From positions 150,923 to 214,922 of the forward strand of contig NZ_JANHOI010000003.1 in NCBI RefSeq assembly GCF_026930205.1: DNA of 64,000 nucleotides. The letters are read 5' to 3'. Position 1 is the first letter of the stretch. Each line of letters starts with the position of its first letter. This document shows positions 38,746 to 47,214 of the stretch, piece by piece. The notes beneath the pieces were generated by a model that was not told where the DNA came from, searched no databases, and saw nothing but the letters and a program-made list of their open reading frames with translations. The position numbers and the translations under genes were made by a program. The stretch is from Bartonella sp. 220B (GTDB lineage Bacteria > Pseudomonadota > Alphaproteobacteria > Rhizobiales > Rhizobiaceae).

Positions 38746-38812
38746 CAATGATAACAGTTCAAGTGGGGAAAAATATCCCCCAATCATACCATTTTTCTTC
38801 ATAAAAAGCGGT

Positions 38813-40021
38813 TTAAGTTTGGAAAGCAACAGCCGTTTTTGTTTCCAGATTGCACAAAATGCGCTTCAACATCACTTCAGTATCAGCAGCACGCTCTGAA
38901 TGTGTCACAAACCCACCCCCAAGAACACGTGCTGCATCACCATTTCCATCATAAAGAACACAAGCTTGCCCTGGTGCTACACCATTCTCACGTTCCAACA
39001 AGTCAACGGAAAAAACACCCTCTTTATAATGTAAGCGGGCAAGATGTGGAGGACGCGTTGAACGAACTTTTACAGCCACCTCAACACCCTCAGGAGGGAA
39101 ATTATCCAACCTCTCATCGCCAAGCCAATTTACATCACGCAAAAAAAGCTTATGTGTTTCCAACATTTCACGCGGACCCACAATAACACGCGCATTTTCT
39201 ACATCGAGATAAACCACATAAAGTGGCTCCCCCGTTGCAACACCAATACCGCGACGTTGACCAACAGTATAATTAACAATCCCCGAATGTTTTCCTAAAA
39301 CCTGCCCATCAATATGCACAATAACTCCAGGATTGGCAGCTTCTGGACGCAATTTTGTAATAACATCAGAATATTTGCCTTGCGGAACAAAGCAAATATC
39401 TTGGCTGTCATGTTTATGAGCAACAACAAAGCCCATTTCTGTTGCTATTTCACGAACACGTGCTTTCGGAAGATCCCCTAGTGGAAAACGCAAATAATCA
39501 ATCTGCTCTTGTGTCGTTGCGAAAAGAAAATAACTCTGATCTCGATCATTATCGAGAGGACGAAAGAGTGCTCGATGCACACCATGGGGGCGTGAACGAA
39601 TATAATGCCCTGTTGCCAAAGCATCCGCACCCAATTCACGCGCAGTCGTTAATAAATCAGCAAACTTAACCGTCTGATTGCACGTAATACAGGGCACGGG
39701 TGTCTCTCCATGTGCATAACTTTCTGCAAAAGGATCAATCACCGCTTCACGAAATCGCTTTTCATAATCAAGAACATAATGAGGTATCCCCAATGTCTCT
39801 GCGACACGGCGAGCATCTTCAATATCTTGTCCAGCACAACACGCTCCCACCCGATGTGTTGCAGCACCATGATCATAAAGCTGTAACGTAATCCCAATGA
39901 CATCATACCCTTCTTTTTTCAAAAGGCCTGCAACAACTGATGAATCAACCCCTCCCGACATTGCTACGACAATGCGAGAATTCTCAGGTTGTCCTGGTAA
40001 ATCAAGACTATTTAAAAACAT
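38813..40021 (-). CDS. mnmA: tRNA 2-thiouridylase MnmA
   Basis: MnmA makes the 2-thio group of the wobble uridine (mnm5s2U34) in tRNA-Lys, Glu and Gln. The 402-residue protein has the PP-loop [15 protein letters not shown] near residue 20 that activates uridine with ATP. The first catalytic Cys is in PVPCITCN near 120 and the second in DSQDICFVP near 213. [18 protein letters not shown] and the C-terminal beta-barrel complete it. The slightly long N-terminus ([15 protein letters not shown]) is common in Rhizobiales. It is convergent with the SpoU gene. Confidence 0.96.
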   Translation of the reverse strand: MFLNSLDLPGQPENSRIVVAMSGGVDSSVVAGLLKKEGYDVIGITLQLYDHGAATHRVGACCAGQDIEDARRVAETLGIPHYVLDYEKRFREAVIDPFAESYAHGETPVPCITCNQTVKFADLLTTARELGADALATGHYIRSRPHGVHRALFRPLDNDRDQSYFLFATTQEQIDYLRFPLGDLPKARVREIATEMGFVVAHKHDSQDICFVPQGKYSDVITKLRPEAANPGVIVHIDGQVLGKHSGIVNYTVGQRRGIGVATGEPLYVVYLDVENARVIVGPREMLETHKLFLRDVNWLGDERLDNFPPEGVEVAVKVRSTRPPHLARLHYKEGVFSVDLLERENGVAPGQACVLYDGNGDAARVLGGGFVTHSERAADTEVMLKRILCNLETKTAVAFQT

Positions 40022-40344
40022 ATATTCATTCTCTATTAATGGATACCCATTGGTTCATGTTCTTATGGGCGCTCTTCATTATTCATTTATATTGTTTTTT
40101 TATCCTTTTCACAACCAAGAGCACCACTTTCTTAAAAGTGCCTGCAAACAAAAAAAGAATGATAGAAATAAGGCACAACAAAAATCCGATAAAATATTGC
40201 AATAAGCTCTTCTACGCCCTTACTTTGCACTCTTATTTTTATACGCTGACTGACTTTATTAATTTTTTTTCAACATGTTTAGTTCTTTTTTAAATTTCAT
40301 GTTTTACAAACGAATCAAGTCCTTGACTCAAAGTAGAGGATAAA
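40022..40344. promoter_or_regulatory. Divergent spacer between mnmA and sciP
   Basis: This is 323 bases holding both promoters. A GAATC (GANTC) site about 30 bases before the sciP start would allow CcrM methylation control, as is known for CtrA-network genes. AGAGGATAAA before the ATG is the sciP ribosome binding site. A hydrophobic forward frame here is discussed under rejected items. Confidence 0.45.
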
Positions 40345-40620
40345 ATGACCAATTTGATAAAAACACAAATGAAATATGTTACTGGGCCAGATGGAAGTCC
40401 ACTTACAATCGCCGATCTACCGCCAAAAACAACAAGGCGCTGGGTAATCCGTCGTAAGGCTGAAGTTGTTGCAGCTGTGAGAGGTGGATTGTTAAGTCTT
40501 GATGAAGCGTGTCAGCGCTATACTTTGACCGTAGAAGAATTTCTTTCATGGCAAAGTTTAATTGATGAACACGGTTTAGCTGGATTACGAACGACCAGAA
40601 TTCAACATTACAGGCACTAG
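40345..40620 (+). CDS. sciP: CtrA inhibitor SciP (DUF1153)
   Basis: SciP is a small helix-turn-helix protein that binds CtrA and blocks its activation of target promoters, limiting CtrA activity in G1 cells. The 91-residue sequence matches the DUF1153 family throughout: MKYVTGPDGSPLTIADLPP, TRRWVIRRKAEVVAAVRGGLLSLDEACQRYTLTVEEFLSWQ, and a Gly-Leu-Arg tail. The HTH covers about residues 38-75. It sits 1 kb from ctrA in a CtrA-network neighbourhood, as in Brucella. A good terminator follows. Confidence 0.95.
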   Translation: MTNLIKTQMKYVTGPDGSPLTIADLPPKTTRRWVIRRKAEVVAAVRGGLLSLDEACQRYTLTVEEFLSWQSLIDEHGLAGLRTTRIQHYRH

Positions 40621-40661
40621 CTGCCATTGATAATGATTTGATAGAGGCTCAAAAACACTTT

Positions 40662-40697
40662 AAAACAGCCAACCTCTTAGCAAGTTTGGCTGTTTTT
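40662..40697. terminator. Terminator between sciP and the fliJ-like gene
   Basis: AAAACAGCCAA (40662-40672) pairs perfectly with TTGGCTGTTTT (40686-40696), with a T-run on the plus side and an A-run on the left, so it can serve both convergent genes. Confidence 0.85.
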
Positions 40698-40742
40698 AGT
40701 GCTTTCTGTTTATAAGCACTTATTTCCAAAATCTTACTTTTA

Positions 40743-41123
40743 TCATCCAGTCATTGAGTGAGAATGAATTGCATCATCATCCGCAATTGCTTTCTTTTCC
40801 CGTGCCTCAAGAAGCTGTGCATTTTGCAACTCTGCATTAATTTCATGGAGAGTAATTTTAGCATTTGTTTTTTGAATCTGCAAATCACGAATCGAATTTA
40901 TAAGATTATCACGCCTTTGCCGCGCCGCACGAGCAAAAGCAGAATAAGCAAAATGGTTCACATCATTATTGCCAGATTTGCGCTCTTCATTAATAATTTG
41001 TGCTTCTAGCTCTAACACTATTCGCTCAAATTCTGCAATCATCATCTCAAGCTGTGCAATTTCACGACGTTTTCCACGCACTTGAAACATCCTTAATCGC
41101 ACTATACTTTCCTTTGGCTTCAT
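40743..41123 (-). CDS. FliJ-like coiled-coil protein
   Basis: This 126-residue, almost fully helical protein resembles the FliJ-like protein encoded beside ctrA in alphaproteobacteria. It has the pattern RLRMFQVRGKRREIAQLEMMIAEFERIVLELEAQI, then HFAYSAFARAARQRRDNLINSIRDLQIQ and a second long helix. FliJ is a chaperone of the flagellar export ATPase. No other flagellar gene lies in this window, so whether it serves a flagellum here is open. ATG 41123 was chosen because GAGGAG lies 8 bases before it; the frame continues to 41174 without a site. Confidence 0.8.
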   Translation of the reverse strand: MKPKESIVRLRMFQVRGKRREIAQLEMMIAEFERIVLELEAQIINEERKSGNNDVNHFAYSAFARAARQRRDNLINSIRDLQIQKTNAKITLHEINAELQNAQLLEAREKKAIADDDAIHSHSMTG

Positions 41124-41409
41124 ACTCACTACTCCTCGATTGTGCCGATCAAAACGCGTTCGCACTCTTAACATCTATCTTTAATTATACTCTTTCTGAC
41201 GAAAACAATCCATTTTGTAATTTAAAACGATTATTTCCGCTTTTTATTAAAGCGTCTTTGAACACAATCTGCTTTAATAAAGATATGACTCTTTCTTTAC
41301 TTTTCGCCTGCACTATAGAATGAAGAGGTTTAAAGCTCAGTAAACAAAAACTAAAATCGTAAAAAACTGCTTTAAAACGATCTTTTATAAGATTTTTTTT
41401 AATCAAAGT

Positions 41410-41438
41410 GCATGAAAAAGTGCTTCAGTTTTTCATGC
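41410..41438. repeat. Perfect inverted repeat (10-base arms) upstream of ctrA
   Basis: GCATGAAAAA (41410-41419) and TTTTTCATGC (41429-41438) flank a 9-base loop. An outer pair, GATCTTTT (41379-41386) and AAAAGATC (41443-41450), encloses it. It could be a terminator for leftward or rightward transcripts or a structured RNA element. Confidence 0.6.
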
Positions 41439-41507
41439 AATGAAAAGATCTGTGATTTTTCTAAAATAATTTTATAGCCTCTTTCAAAAATAAAAATATT
41501 TTGTTAA

Positions 41508-41526
41508 CCACTATCATAGATAGTGG
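41508..41526. promoter_or_regulatory. Palindrome, possible operator upstream of ctrA
   Basis: CCACTATCATAGATAGTGG is a perfect 8-base inverted repeat with a 3-base centre, about 160 bases before the ctrA start. Its left end overlaps GTTAACCAC, which resembles a CtrA half site. The short centre suits a dimeric protein site better than an RNA hairpin. Confidence 0.5.
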
Positions 41527-41684
41527 GGAATTCAGTGGTGATTGTTACGCGTACTGCTGAAATGTTCATAGACACTTTTATTATAAGTGTTTGATTTCAT
41601 GAATTGTTTTATCAAAAGCGGTCTTTCCAGCTGTGATAAAAAAATGCTTCTTTTGATTCGGAGGAGCAAAGTGAGGGATCTAAA

Positions 41685-42386
41685 ATGCGCGTATTATTAA
41701 TTGAAGATGATAAAGCGATGACTCAAAGCATTGAATTAATGCTCAAGTCAGCAAATTTTAATGTTTATATTACTGATCTCGGTGAAGAAGGAGTCGATTT
41801 AGGCAAGCTTTATGACTATGATATTATTCTGCTTGATCTCAATCTCCCTGATATGTCAGGCTATGATGTCTTGAGAACCCTAAGATTGGCAAAAATAAAG
41901 ACCCCCGTCCTCATTCTTTCCGGTATGAATGCCATTGAAGACAAGGTCCGTGGTTTTGGCTTTGGTGCAGATGATTATATGACAAAGCCATTCCATAAAG
42001 ATGAGCTTATTGCACGTATTCATGCGGTTGTTCGTCGCTCTAAAGGGCATGCGCAATCGGTCATTGTTACTGGTGATCTCACTGTTAACCTTGACGCAAA
42101 AACTGTAGAAGTTGCCGGACATCCTGTTCATTTAACTGGTAAAGAGTATCAGATGCTAGAGCTTCTCTCTCTACGCAAAGGTACGACACTCACCAAGGAA
42201 ATGTTTCTCAATCATCTCTACGGTGGAATGGATGAACCAGAACTTAAAATTATTGATGTCTTTATCTGTAAACTGCGGAAGAAACTGGAAGCAATTTCTT
42301 CTCATGTAAACTATATTGATACCGTTTGGGGACGTGGTTATGTGTTACGTGATCCAATTGAAGAGAACGTCCGTAAAACCGCTTAA
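41685..42386 (+). CDS. ctrA: Cell-cycle master regulator CtrA
   Basis: CtrA is the essential OmpR-family response regulator that controls cell division, replication initiation and envelope genes in alphaproteobacteria. The 233-residue protein has acidic residues in LLIEDDKAM and the phospho-Asp in [19 protein letters not shown] (residue 51). The receiver also has [34 protein letters not shown], and the DNA-binding winged helix (about 130-225) has [42 protein letters not shown] lies 7 bases before the ATG. A clear terminator follows. ChpT, which phosphorylates it, is encoded next door on the other strand. Confidence 0.98.
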   Translation: MRVLLIEDDKAMTQSIELMLKSANFNVYITDLGEEGVDLGKLYDYDIILLDLNLPDMSGYDVLRTLRLAKIKTPVLILSGMNAIEDKVRGFGFGADDYMTKPFHKDELIARIHAVVRRSKGHAQSVIVTGDLTVNLDAKTVEVAGHPVHLTGKEYQMLELLSLRKGTTLTKEMFLNHLYGGMDEPELKIIDVFICKLRKKLEAISSHVNYIDTVWGRGYVLRDPIEENVRKTA

Positions 42387-42406
42387 ACAGTAAAATGTAC
42401 ATTGTG

Positions 42407-42438
42407 AAATCTCGGAGTGTAGCGGGCCGAGATTTTTT
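42407..42438 (+). terminator. Terminator of ctrA
   Basis: AAATCTCGG (42407-42415) pairs perfectly with CCGAGATTT (42427-42435), followed by T residues to 42438. It is a textbook Rho-independent terminator 20 bases after the ctrA stop. Confidence 0.88.
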
Positions 42439-42577
42439 CTCTGTTACAAGAAACGGCTCGCACACAAATAATCTCTTGTGTATAGAGAATATTTAAGGCT
42501 TTAGTAGTCCAAACGCCAGTTTACAAATATAATCCAAACCCTCTTTTCTTTACATTGTTTAAGCGCTTCTTTTTTGT

Positions 42578-43216
42578 TCAAAGCTTCTTTACACTTTCCA
42601 AAATAATACAGCCTTCTGTTTCCTCGATATTTATTTGCATATCTGTTATTTCAGCAAGGAGCAATGTGTAATAAAATTGGATGGCATGAGCATCGACAAA
42701 TTCTTCTTGAATGTCTCCTTTATATAACGCAATAAAATGAGACGGAAGACGTAAAATTTTACCGGAAATTTCAAATCGAAAAGAGAGCTTCTTTTCATCC
42801 TGCAAAATCATAACAACGATTTCTCCTTCACGAGAAACTGTTGCGTTTGCAATCAATAATAAATTAAGCAAAAGCTTAACGTCATTTTTTGGTAAAAGCA
42901 GAGAAGGTACCTTCCATTTTAAAATTGCTTTTTCTTCCTTCATATATTGTTGTGCAACTTGTTCAGCAGAACGTGTATCTATTTGTCCCCCACTGGCTCC
43001 TGCAAAACCAAAAGCCAATCGTGCAAATTGTAGACGTGCAGAAGCACTTGCAACGGACAAACGCACCAATTGCAAAGCATCTTCTTCAGCTCCTCCTTCA
43101 TCATAGAGCTCCATCGCATTTTGAATAGCGCCAACAGGTGAAATCAAATCATGGCAAATACGACTACAAAGCAAAGCAGCAAGATCGGTAGGCTTCAAAG
43201 AAACAGCTAACGTCAT
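42578..43216 (-). CDS. chpT: Histidine phosphotransferase ChpT
   Basis: ChpT relays phosphate from the kinase CckA to CtrA and CpdR. The 212-residue protein has the four-helix DHp-like bundle with the phospho-accepting His in LLCSRICHDLISPVGAIQNAMELYDE (His near residue 22). A degenerate, non-ATP-binding GHKL-like C-terminal domain follows (KNDVKLLLNLLLIANATVSREGEIVVMI). That layout is typical of the family. It is convergent with ctrA. CckA is not in this window. Confidence 0.93.
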   Translation of the reverse strand: MTLAVSLKPTDLAALLCSRICHDLISPVGAIQNAMELYDEGGAEEDALQLVRLSVASASARLQFARLAFGFAGASGGQIDTRSAEQVAQQYMKEEKAILKWKVPSLLLPKNDVKLLLNLLLIANATVSREGEIVVMILQDEKKLSFRFEISGKILRLPSHFIALYKGDIQEEFVDAHAIQFYYTLLLAEITDMQINIEETEGCIILESVKKL

Positions 43217-43431
43217 AATTATTGAAAACTCCTCGATTTAAAAATAAACTTCATTTTAAAGAAAAACTCTTAACATCCAATGCATACATACAAGGAACTT
43301 TAACAATCAGGATCATTTTTTCAGAAACAAATTCAAGAATTGAAACAAATTTATATCTTATTTTTTATTGGAATAGAATAAAAATCCTCATATTATCTTT
43401 TTGTTTGTAACTAATAAAAGGGAAAAACTCT

Positions 43432-44028
43432 ATGGCTCTCTCTCTTCTCATGCGCTGGAACAAAACTATTGTATCTATCATCTTCCTTTTATTCGTCATC
43501 ATAAACACTGCAAATGCTCAACTCCGACCAATAGAACAAAATGAACCCCATTATTCGCTGCAAGAAATTATCGATTCCGGTCATACTTTTTTTGGGAAAA
43601 CTGCCAGCGGTATAGCTGTAGCAATTCAAAATATCTTTTCACAATACGGTTATCCCAATGCCTATATATTAGGGGAAGAAGCTTCTGGTGCTTTTTTTGC
43701 TGGATTAACCTATGGTGAAGGAAAAATTTTTACCAAAAACTACGGTCAGCATAAAGTTTTTTGGCAAGGTCCCTCTGTGGGGTGGGATCTTGGCGGACAA
43801 GGTTCTCGTTTAATGATATTAGTTTACGATCTTAATACTATAAATAATTTATGGGGACGCTATGGCGGTATTTCAGGTTCGGCCTATTTAATTGCAGGTG
43901 TTGGCTTTCATGTTCTTAAACGCCACAATGTTTTACTCGTTCCAATACGTACAGGAATTGGCGCACGTCTTGGCATTAATGTGGGATATTTAAAATTAAC
44001 GCCCAAACCAACATGGAACCCGTTTTAA
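43432..44028 (+). CDS. DUF1134 envelope protein (EipA-like)
   Basis: This 198-residue exported protein belongs to DUF1134. It has an N-terminal signal peptide (cleavage near NTANAQ, residue about 32), then the beta-sandwich-like domain: YSLQEIIDSGHTFFGKTASGIAVAIQNIFSQYGYPNAYILGEEASGAFFAGLTYGEG, a WDLGGQGSRLMILVYDL segment, GSAYLIAGVGFHVL, and GIGARLGINVGYLKLTPKPTWNPF at the end. The Brucella member, EipA, is a periplasmic envelope-integrity protein under CtrA control, which fits its place next to chpT and ctrA here. That role is inherited by homology. Confidence 0.87.
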   Translation: MALSLLMRWNKTIVSIIFLLFVIINTANAQLRPIEQNEPHYSLQEIIDSGHTFFGKTASGIAVAIQNIFSQYGYPNAYILGEEASGAFFAGLTYGEGKIFTKNYGQHKVFWQGPSVGWDLGGQGSRLMILVYDLNTINNLWGRYGGISGSAYLIAGVGFHVLKRHNVLLVPIRTGIGARLGINVGYLKLTPKPTWNPF

Positions 44029-44055
44029 ATGAACTTTTACGAATAAAGAGGTTTT

Positions 44056-44703
44056 ATGCTTATCCAATCCTTTCTTTTTTTTATTTTTGGAGTCGCTCTT
44101 ACCTCTTGGTTCCTTGTGCTTTTTGCTCCTCTTATTTGGCGCAGAGCTATTCATTTTGCGCAGAAATATGTCTCTGCACAAATCCCCTTATCACACACTG
44201 AAATGCAAGCAAACTATGATTTTCTTCGTGCACAACATGCTGTAGAACAAGTGCACAATGAACAAAAATACGATTCTTTGCAAAAAAAATATGCTCAACA
44301 AAAAATACAACTTAGCCAAGTAACAGAGCAGCTTGATCGATTATGTCTTTCTACACAAGGCACCTCTTCCTCCCCAAAAGAAGTATCCGCAATCGAACAA
44401 AATTCTGATGCAACAAATATCTTTATAATGGAAATAAAAACTATGCATGAAAAAATTGCACATTATCAGAAATGTTTAGAAAAAATTCAAACTAATGAGT
44501 TTGACAGCGCGTTGAACCAAAAACTCCTAAATGAATTGCGTGAAGAAACAAAGGAATTAGCAGCAATGTTAGCTGCCCAAATAGCATTACAAGAGGGTGA
44601 ATCATCCCCTATCAACATATTGACTAAAAATTCTAAAAGTAAAAATGACCTTGCCTCCCATATTCAGAAAAAAATAGCCTCCACCCCAAAAACACCTCTT
44701 TAA
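44056..44703 (+). CDS. Membrane-anchored coiled-coil protein, unknown
   Basis: This 215-residue protein begins 27 bases after the EipA-like stop, so it is probably co-transcribed. It has one N-terminal membrane helix (FLFFIFGVALTSWFLVLFAPLIW, residues about 5-27). Predicted coiled coil rich in Gln, Lys and Glu follows over residues 45-100 and 120-180 (EQVHNEQKYDSLQKKYAQQKIQLSQVTEQL; LNELREETKELAAMLAAQIALQ), ending in a basic tail. I do not recognise a family. The context suggests an envelope or cell-cycle link. AAAGAGG precedes the ATG. Confidence 0.7.
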   Translation: MLIQSFLFFIFGVALTSWFLVLFAPLIWRRAIHFAQKYVSAQIPLSHTEMQANYDFLRAQHAVEQVHNEQKYDSLQKKYAQQKIQLSQVTEQLDRLCLSTQGTSSSPKEVSAIEQNSDATNIFIMEIKTMHEKIAHYQKCLEKIQTNEFDSALNQKLLNELREETKELAAMLAAQIALQEGESSPINILTKNSKSKNDLASHIQKKIASTPKTPL

Positions 44704-44900
44704 ATTGTCTTTTAAAATCACTTAAGTGAAAACCTAAAATGATAAATATTAACAGTCTCATACAGAGAGATAAGCTATTCTCTTAACAGAAGAGCAACCC
44801 ATTCTGACTTTATTTTTTAATTACAAATCAAAAATACCTTCCAAGATAGCAGCAAAACAAAACCCACACTTAAACGACCTTTAAAAAATAAAACATCCTC

Positions 44901-46019
44901 TCAAGAACGATAAAAATCTCTTATTTTCTGGATAACCATATCCTGGTCAGTTTGTGTTAAATAGGGATGCATCGGTAAACTTAAAACACAATCCCCTAAA
45001 GACTCAGAAACAGAAAGAGAATTTTTTACAGAAGGAAAATGTTTATAAGCGGGCTGTTGATGCAATGGAGTTTTATAATAAACCATTGTAGGAATAGATT
45101 CTTTCTGTAAATAGTCCTTTAATTTGTCACGTTCTTTCACCTTAATCGTATATTGTGCATAAGCACACCGCACATTTTCTCCCACTTCTGGAACTGTGAC
45201 AATATCTCTTAAACCCTCGGAATAACGTCGAGCAATTGCCACGCGCTTTTCCATCTCATCTTCAAAGATCTCAAGTTTTTCTAGCAAAATTGCAGCCTGA
45301 AGAGTATCCAGACGTGAATTCATACCGATACGCACATTATCATATTGCGTTTCACCTTTACCATGAAACAAAATAGAACGTAAAAGTGCTGCCAAATTAT
45401 CATCATTGGTCATCATAGCGCCTCCATCACCATAACATCCCAATGGTTTTGCAGGATAAAAGCTTGTCGCGGCAACATTACCAAAAACTCCGCACATAAT
45501 ATTACCGCTTCTTCCCCCCATCGATTGAGCAGCATCTTCAATAACAAAAAGATTTTCCTGTACCGCGACTTTAGTAATTTGCACATAATCAGCAGGAAGC
45601 CCAAATAAATCAACAGCAATAATTGCCTTTGGTTGAAGGCGCCCCTCTTCTTTAATCATTTTGATTGTTTCACAAAGTTTTTCAACATCCATATTGAATG
45701 TATCAGGCAAAACATCCACAAAAACAGGCTCCGCTCCAACTAAAGCAACAACTTCAGCGGTTGCGGAAAACGTGAAACTAGGACAAAAAACAGCATCCCC
45801 TACACCGATATTATGAGCCATAAGAGGCATTTTCAATGCATCAGTTCCATTCGCGCATGCAACCACATGCTTAACCCCAAGATAATCTGCCAATCGCTCT
45901 TCAAACTCTGTGACTTTTGGCCCTAAAATATACTGACCACTAGCGACCACATGCGCAATTGCAGAATTAATTTTATCTTCAATGCGCATACGTTGCGCTC
46001 CAAGGTCGATGAATTGCAT
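44901..46019 (-). CDS. DegT/DnrJ/EryC1-family sugar aminotransferase
   Basis: This 372-residue PLP-dependent aminotransferase acts on nucleotide-linked keto sugars. The family signatures are clear: MQFIDLGAQRMRIEDKI, ASGQYILGPKVTEFEE, ACANGTDAL, VIEDAAQSMGG near residue 165 and the PLP lysine in SFYPAKPLGCYGDGGAMMT near 190. FHGKGETQYDNVRIGMNSRLDTLQAAILLEKL follows. It lies 71 bases after a Gfo/Idh oxidoreductase gene on the same strand. Such pairs (WbpB/WbpE, GnnA/GnnB) oxidise and then aminate C3 of a UDP-GlcNAc derivative. GnnB-like function for lipid A diaminoglucose is my preferred inference. The ATG was chosen because GGAG lies 5 bases before it. Confidence 0.88.
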   Translation of the reverse strand: MQFIDLGAQRMRIEDKINSAIAHVVASGQYILGPKVTEFEERLADYLGVKHVVACANGTDALKMPLMAHNIGVGDAVFCPSFTFSATAEVVALVGAEPVFVDVLPDTFNMDVEKLCETIKMIKEEGRLQPKAIIAVDLFGLPADYVQITKVAVQENLFVIEDAAQSMGGRSGNIMCGVFGNVAATSFYPAKPLGCYGDGGAMMTNDDNLAALLRSILFHGKGETQYDNVRIGMNSRLDTLQAAILLEKLEIFEDEMEKRVAIARRYSEGLRDIVTVPEVGENVRCAYAQYTIKVKERDKLKDYLQKESIPTMVYYKTPLHQQPAYKHFPSVKNSLSVSESLGDCVLSLPMHPYLTQTDQDMVIQKIRDFYRS

Positions 46020-46067
46020 ATTAACTCCATTGATCATCACAATAATACACGAGCATTACTTCTCTAT

Positions 46068-46108
46068 TTTAATAAGAATTGACACTTTCTTTAATAAGAA
46101 TTGACACT
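46068..46108. repeat. Tandem direct repeat at the end of the oxidoreductase gene
   Basis: TTTAATAAGAATTGACACT occurs at 46068-46086 and again at 46090-46108, 22 bases apart. The right copy contains the oxidoreductase stop codon and its last codons; the left copy lies in the spacer. It looks like a recent slippage duplication. Confidence 0.9.
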
Positions 46109-47044
46109 AGCAGCAGTTAAAATCCGTAAAACAGCAACAGCATCATCGCCATTTGTGCGAGGCGATTGACGCGTTTCAACACAATGAAGGAAATGTTGCA
46201 ATTCGCAAGTAAGTGGCAAACCTTCACAAACATCAATGTAATTCAACGCATCAGTGCTAAAAGCCCACTCTTGATTCTCTTTCCAAACAGCAAAAGGGTG
46301 CAATGCTAATTTACGGTTCCAGGGTTCCATATCATCAAAAACGAGCATAGCTTTTGTGCCAACAACCGTTAAACGCCTTTCACGATAGGGACTAAGACGT
46401 GAAGTAAAAAGATGACTCCCTATACCATTTGGAAAATTCATATGAATATGCGCAAAGTCAGAATGCTTATCAATGACACCAGCCCCCTCGCCACGAACCT
46501 CAGAAGGTTCACATCCTGTCAAAGCCAAAATCATTGAGAGATCATGAGGAGCAAGATCCCATAAGGCATCACTTTGTGTATGAAATTTTCCAAAACCTAA
46601 TCGGTGAGAATAAATATAACGGATATCTCCCAGTTCTCCCTTTGCGATCAATTCACACATTTTTTCAAACGCAGGGTGAAACCGTAAAATATGACCAACC
46701 ATAAAAATTCGCTCATATTCACCAGCAATTTGCACTTGATGTTCAGCATCTGCTACATTTAATGCAATTGGTTTTTCAACCAAAACATCCTTACCATTTT
46801 TGAGAGCACACAGGGCATTTTCTGTATGGAATTGTGGAGGCAAAGCCAGCACCAATGCATCAATATCTTTACGAATAAACAGATCTTCAGGCGCAATGGC
46901 TTCAACCCCATACATGCAAGCAAAGCTTTCAGCACGCTCCACATCCATATCAGAAACTGCTGCGAGAGCCCCAAGTTGTTGGAGTGTTCGTATATGATTC
47001 CCCCCCCAATGACCGCATCCTAAAACCGCTACACGTGGCACCAT
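46091..47044 (-). CDS. Gfo/Idh/MocA-family oxidoreductase
   Basis: This 317-residue NAD(P)-dependent sugar dehydrogenase has the Rossmann motif RVAVLGCGHWGGNHIRTL at residues 4-21, the EKPIAL motif (catalytic Lys, near residue 92), GHILRFHPAFEKM near 116, and the C-terminal alpha/beta domain with DLAPHDLSMIL. It should oxidise a sugar hydroxyl, often C3 of a UDP-activated acetamido sugar. Pairing with the following DegT aminotransferase suggests GnnA-type chemistry for lipid A or another 3-amino sugar. GGGGTAAAG precedes the ATG. It is the first of the two-gene unit, transcribed away from the tRNA. Confidence 0.88.
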   Translation of the reverse strand: MVPRVAVLGCGHWGGNHIRTLQQLGALAAVSDMDVERAESFACMYGVEAIAPEDLFIRKDIDALVLALPPQFHTENALCALKNGKDVLVEKPIALNVADAEHQVQIAGEYERIFMVGHILRFHPAFEKMCELIAKGELGDIRYIYSHRLGFGKFHTQSDALWDLAPHDLSMILALTGCEPSEVRGEGAGVIDKHSDFAHIHMNFPNGIGSHLFTSRLSPYRERRLTVVGTKAMLVFDDMEPWNRKLALHPFAVWKENQEWAFSTDALNYIDVCEGLPLTCELQHFLHCVETRQSPRTNGDDAVAVLRILTAASVNSY

Positions 47045-47144
47045 TTTTATGCTTTACCCCTGCCAATCAATAAAAAAATATATTTCTCTTCATTCCATAT
47101 CGGGGATGAAATAGAATGACAAGAGAAAAGCTTAAAAACGATGC

Positions 47145-47174
47145 TTGACATCTTACTATTCTACCTCTTATATC
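47145..47174 (+). promoter_or_regulatory. Promoter of tRNA-Met
   Basis: TTGACA (47145-47150) and TATATC (47169-47174) lie 18 bases apart (17 for the overlapping TTATAT), about 40 bases before the mature tRNA. Confidence 0.55.
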
Positions 47175-47214
47175 CGCAAAAGATAAGATTGGTTGCAATG
47201 ATTTTATCTGTTGC

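Larger units (their letters stand above)
41124..41684. promoter_or_regulatory. Large regulatory region upstream of ctrA
   Basis: This is 561 bases with several inverted repeats: a perfect 10-base hairpin at 41410-41438 nested in a GATCTTTT/AAAAGATC pair, and the palindrome at 41508-41526. A GTTAACCACTAT CtrA-half-site-like sequence at about 41503, an ACACTT/AAGTGT pair near 41572-41590 and a GATTC (GANTC) site just before the ribosome binding site also lie here. ctrA promoters in related bacteria are controlled by CtrA itself and by CcrM methylation, so these are plausible elements. Confidence 0.5.

Noticed and set aside
39940..40293. Forward frame of 117 codons with a hydrophobic middle upstream of sciP
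   Set aside because: It starts inside mnmA on the other strand, has no ribosome binding site and looks like AT-rich chance sequence. A shorter version from about 40040 could be a membrane peptide, but nothing supports it.
41000..41323. Forward frame of 107 codons across the fliJ-like gene and its upstream region
   Set aside because: It is largely antisense to the fliJ-like gene, whose start has a clear Shine-Dalgarno; the rest lies in spacer.
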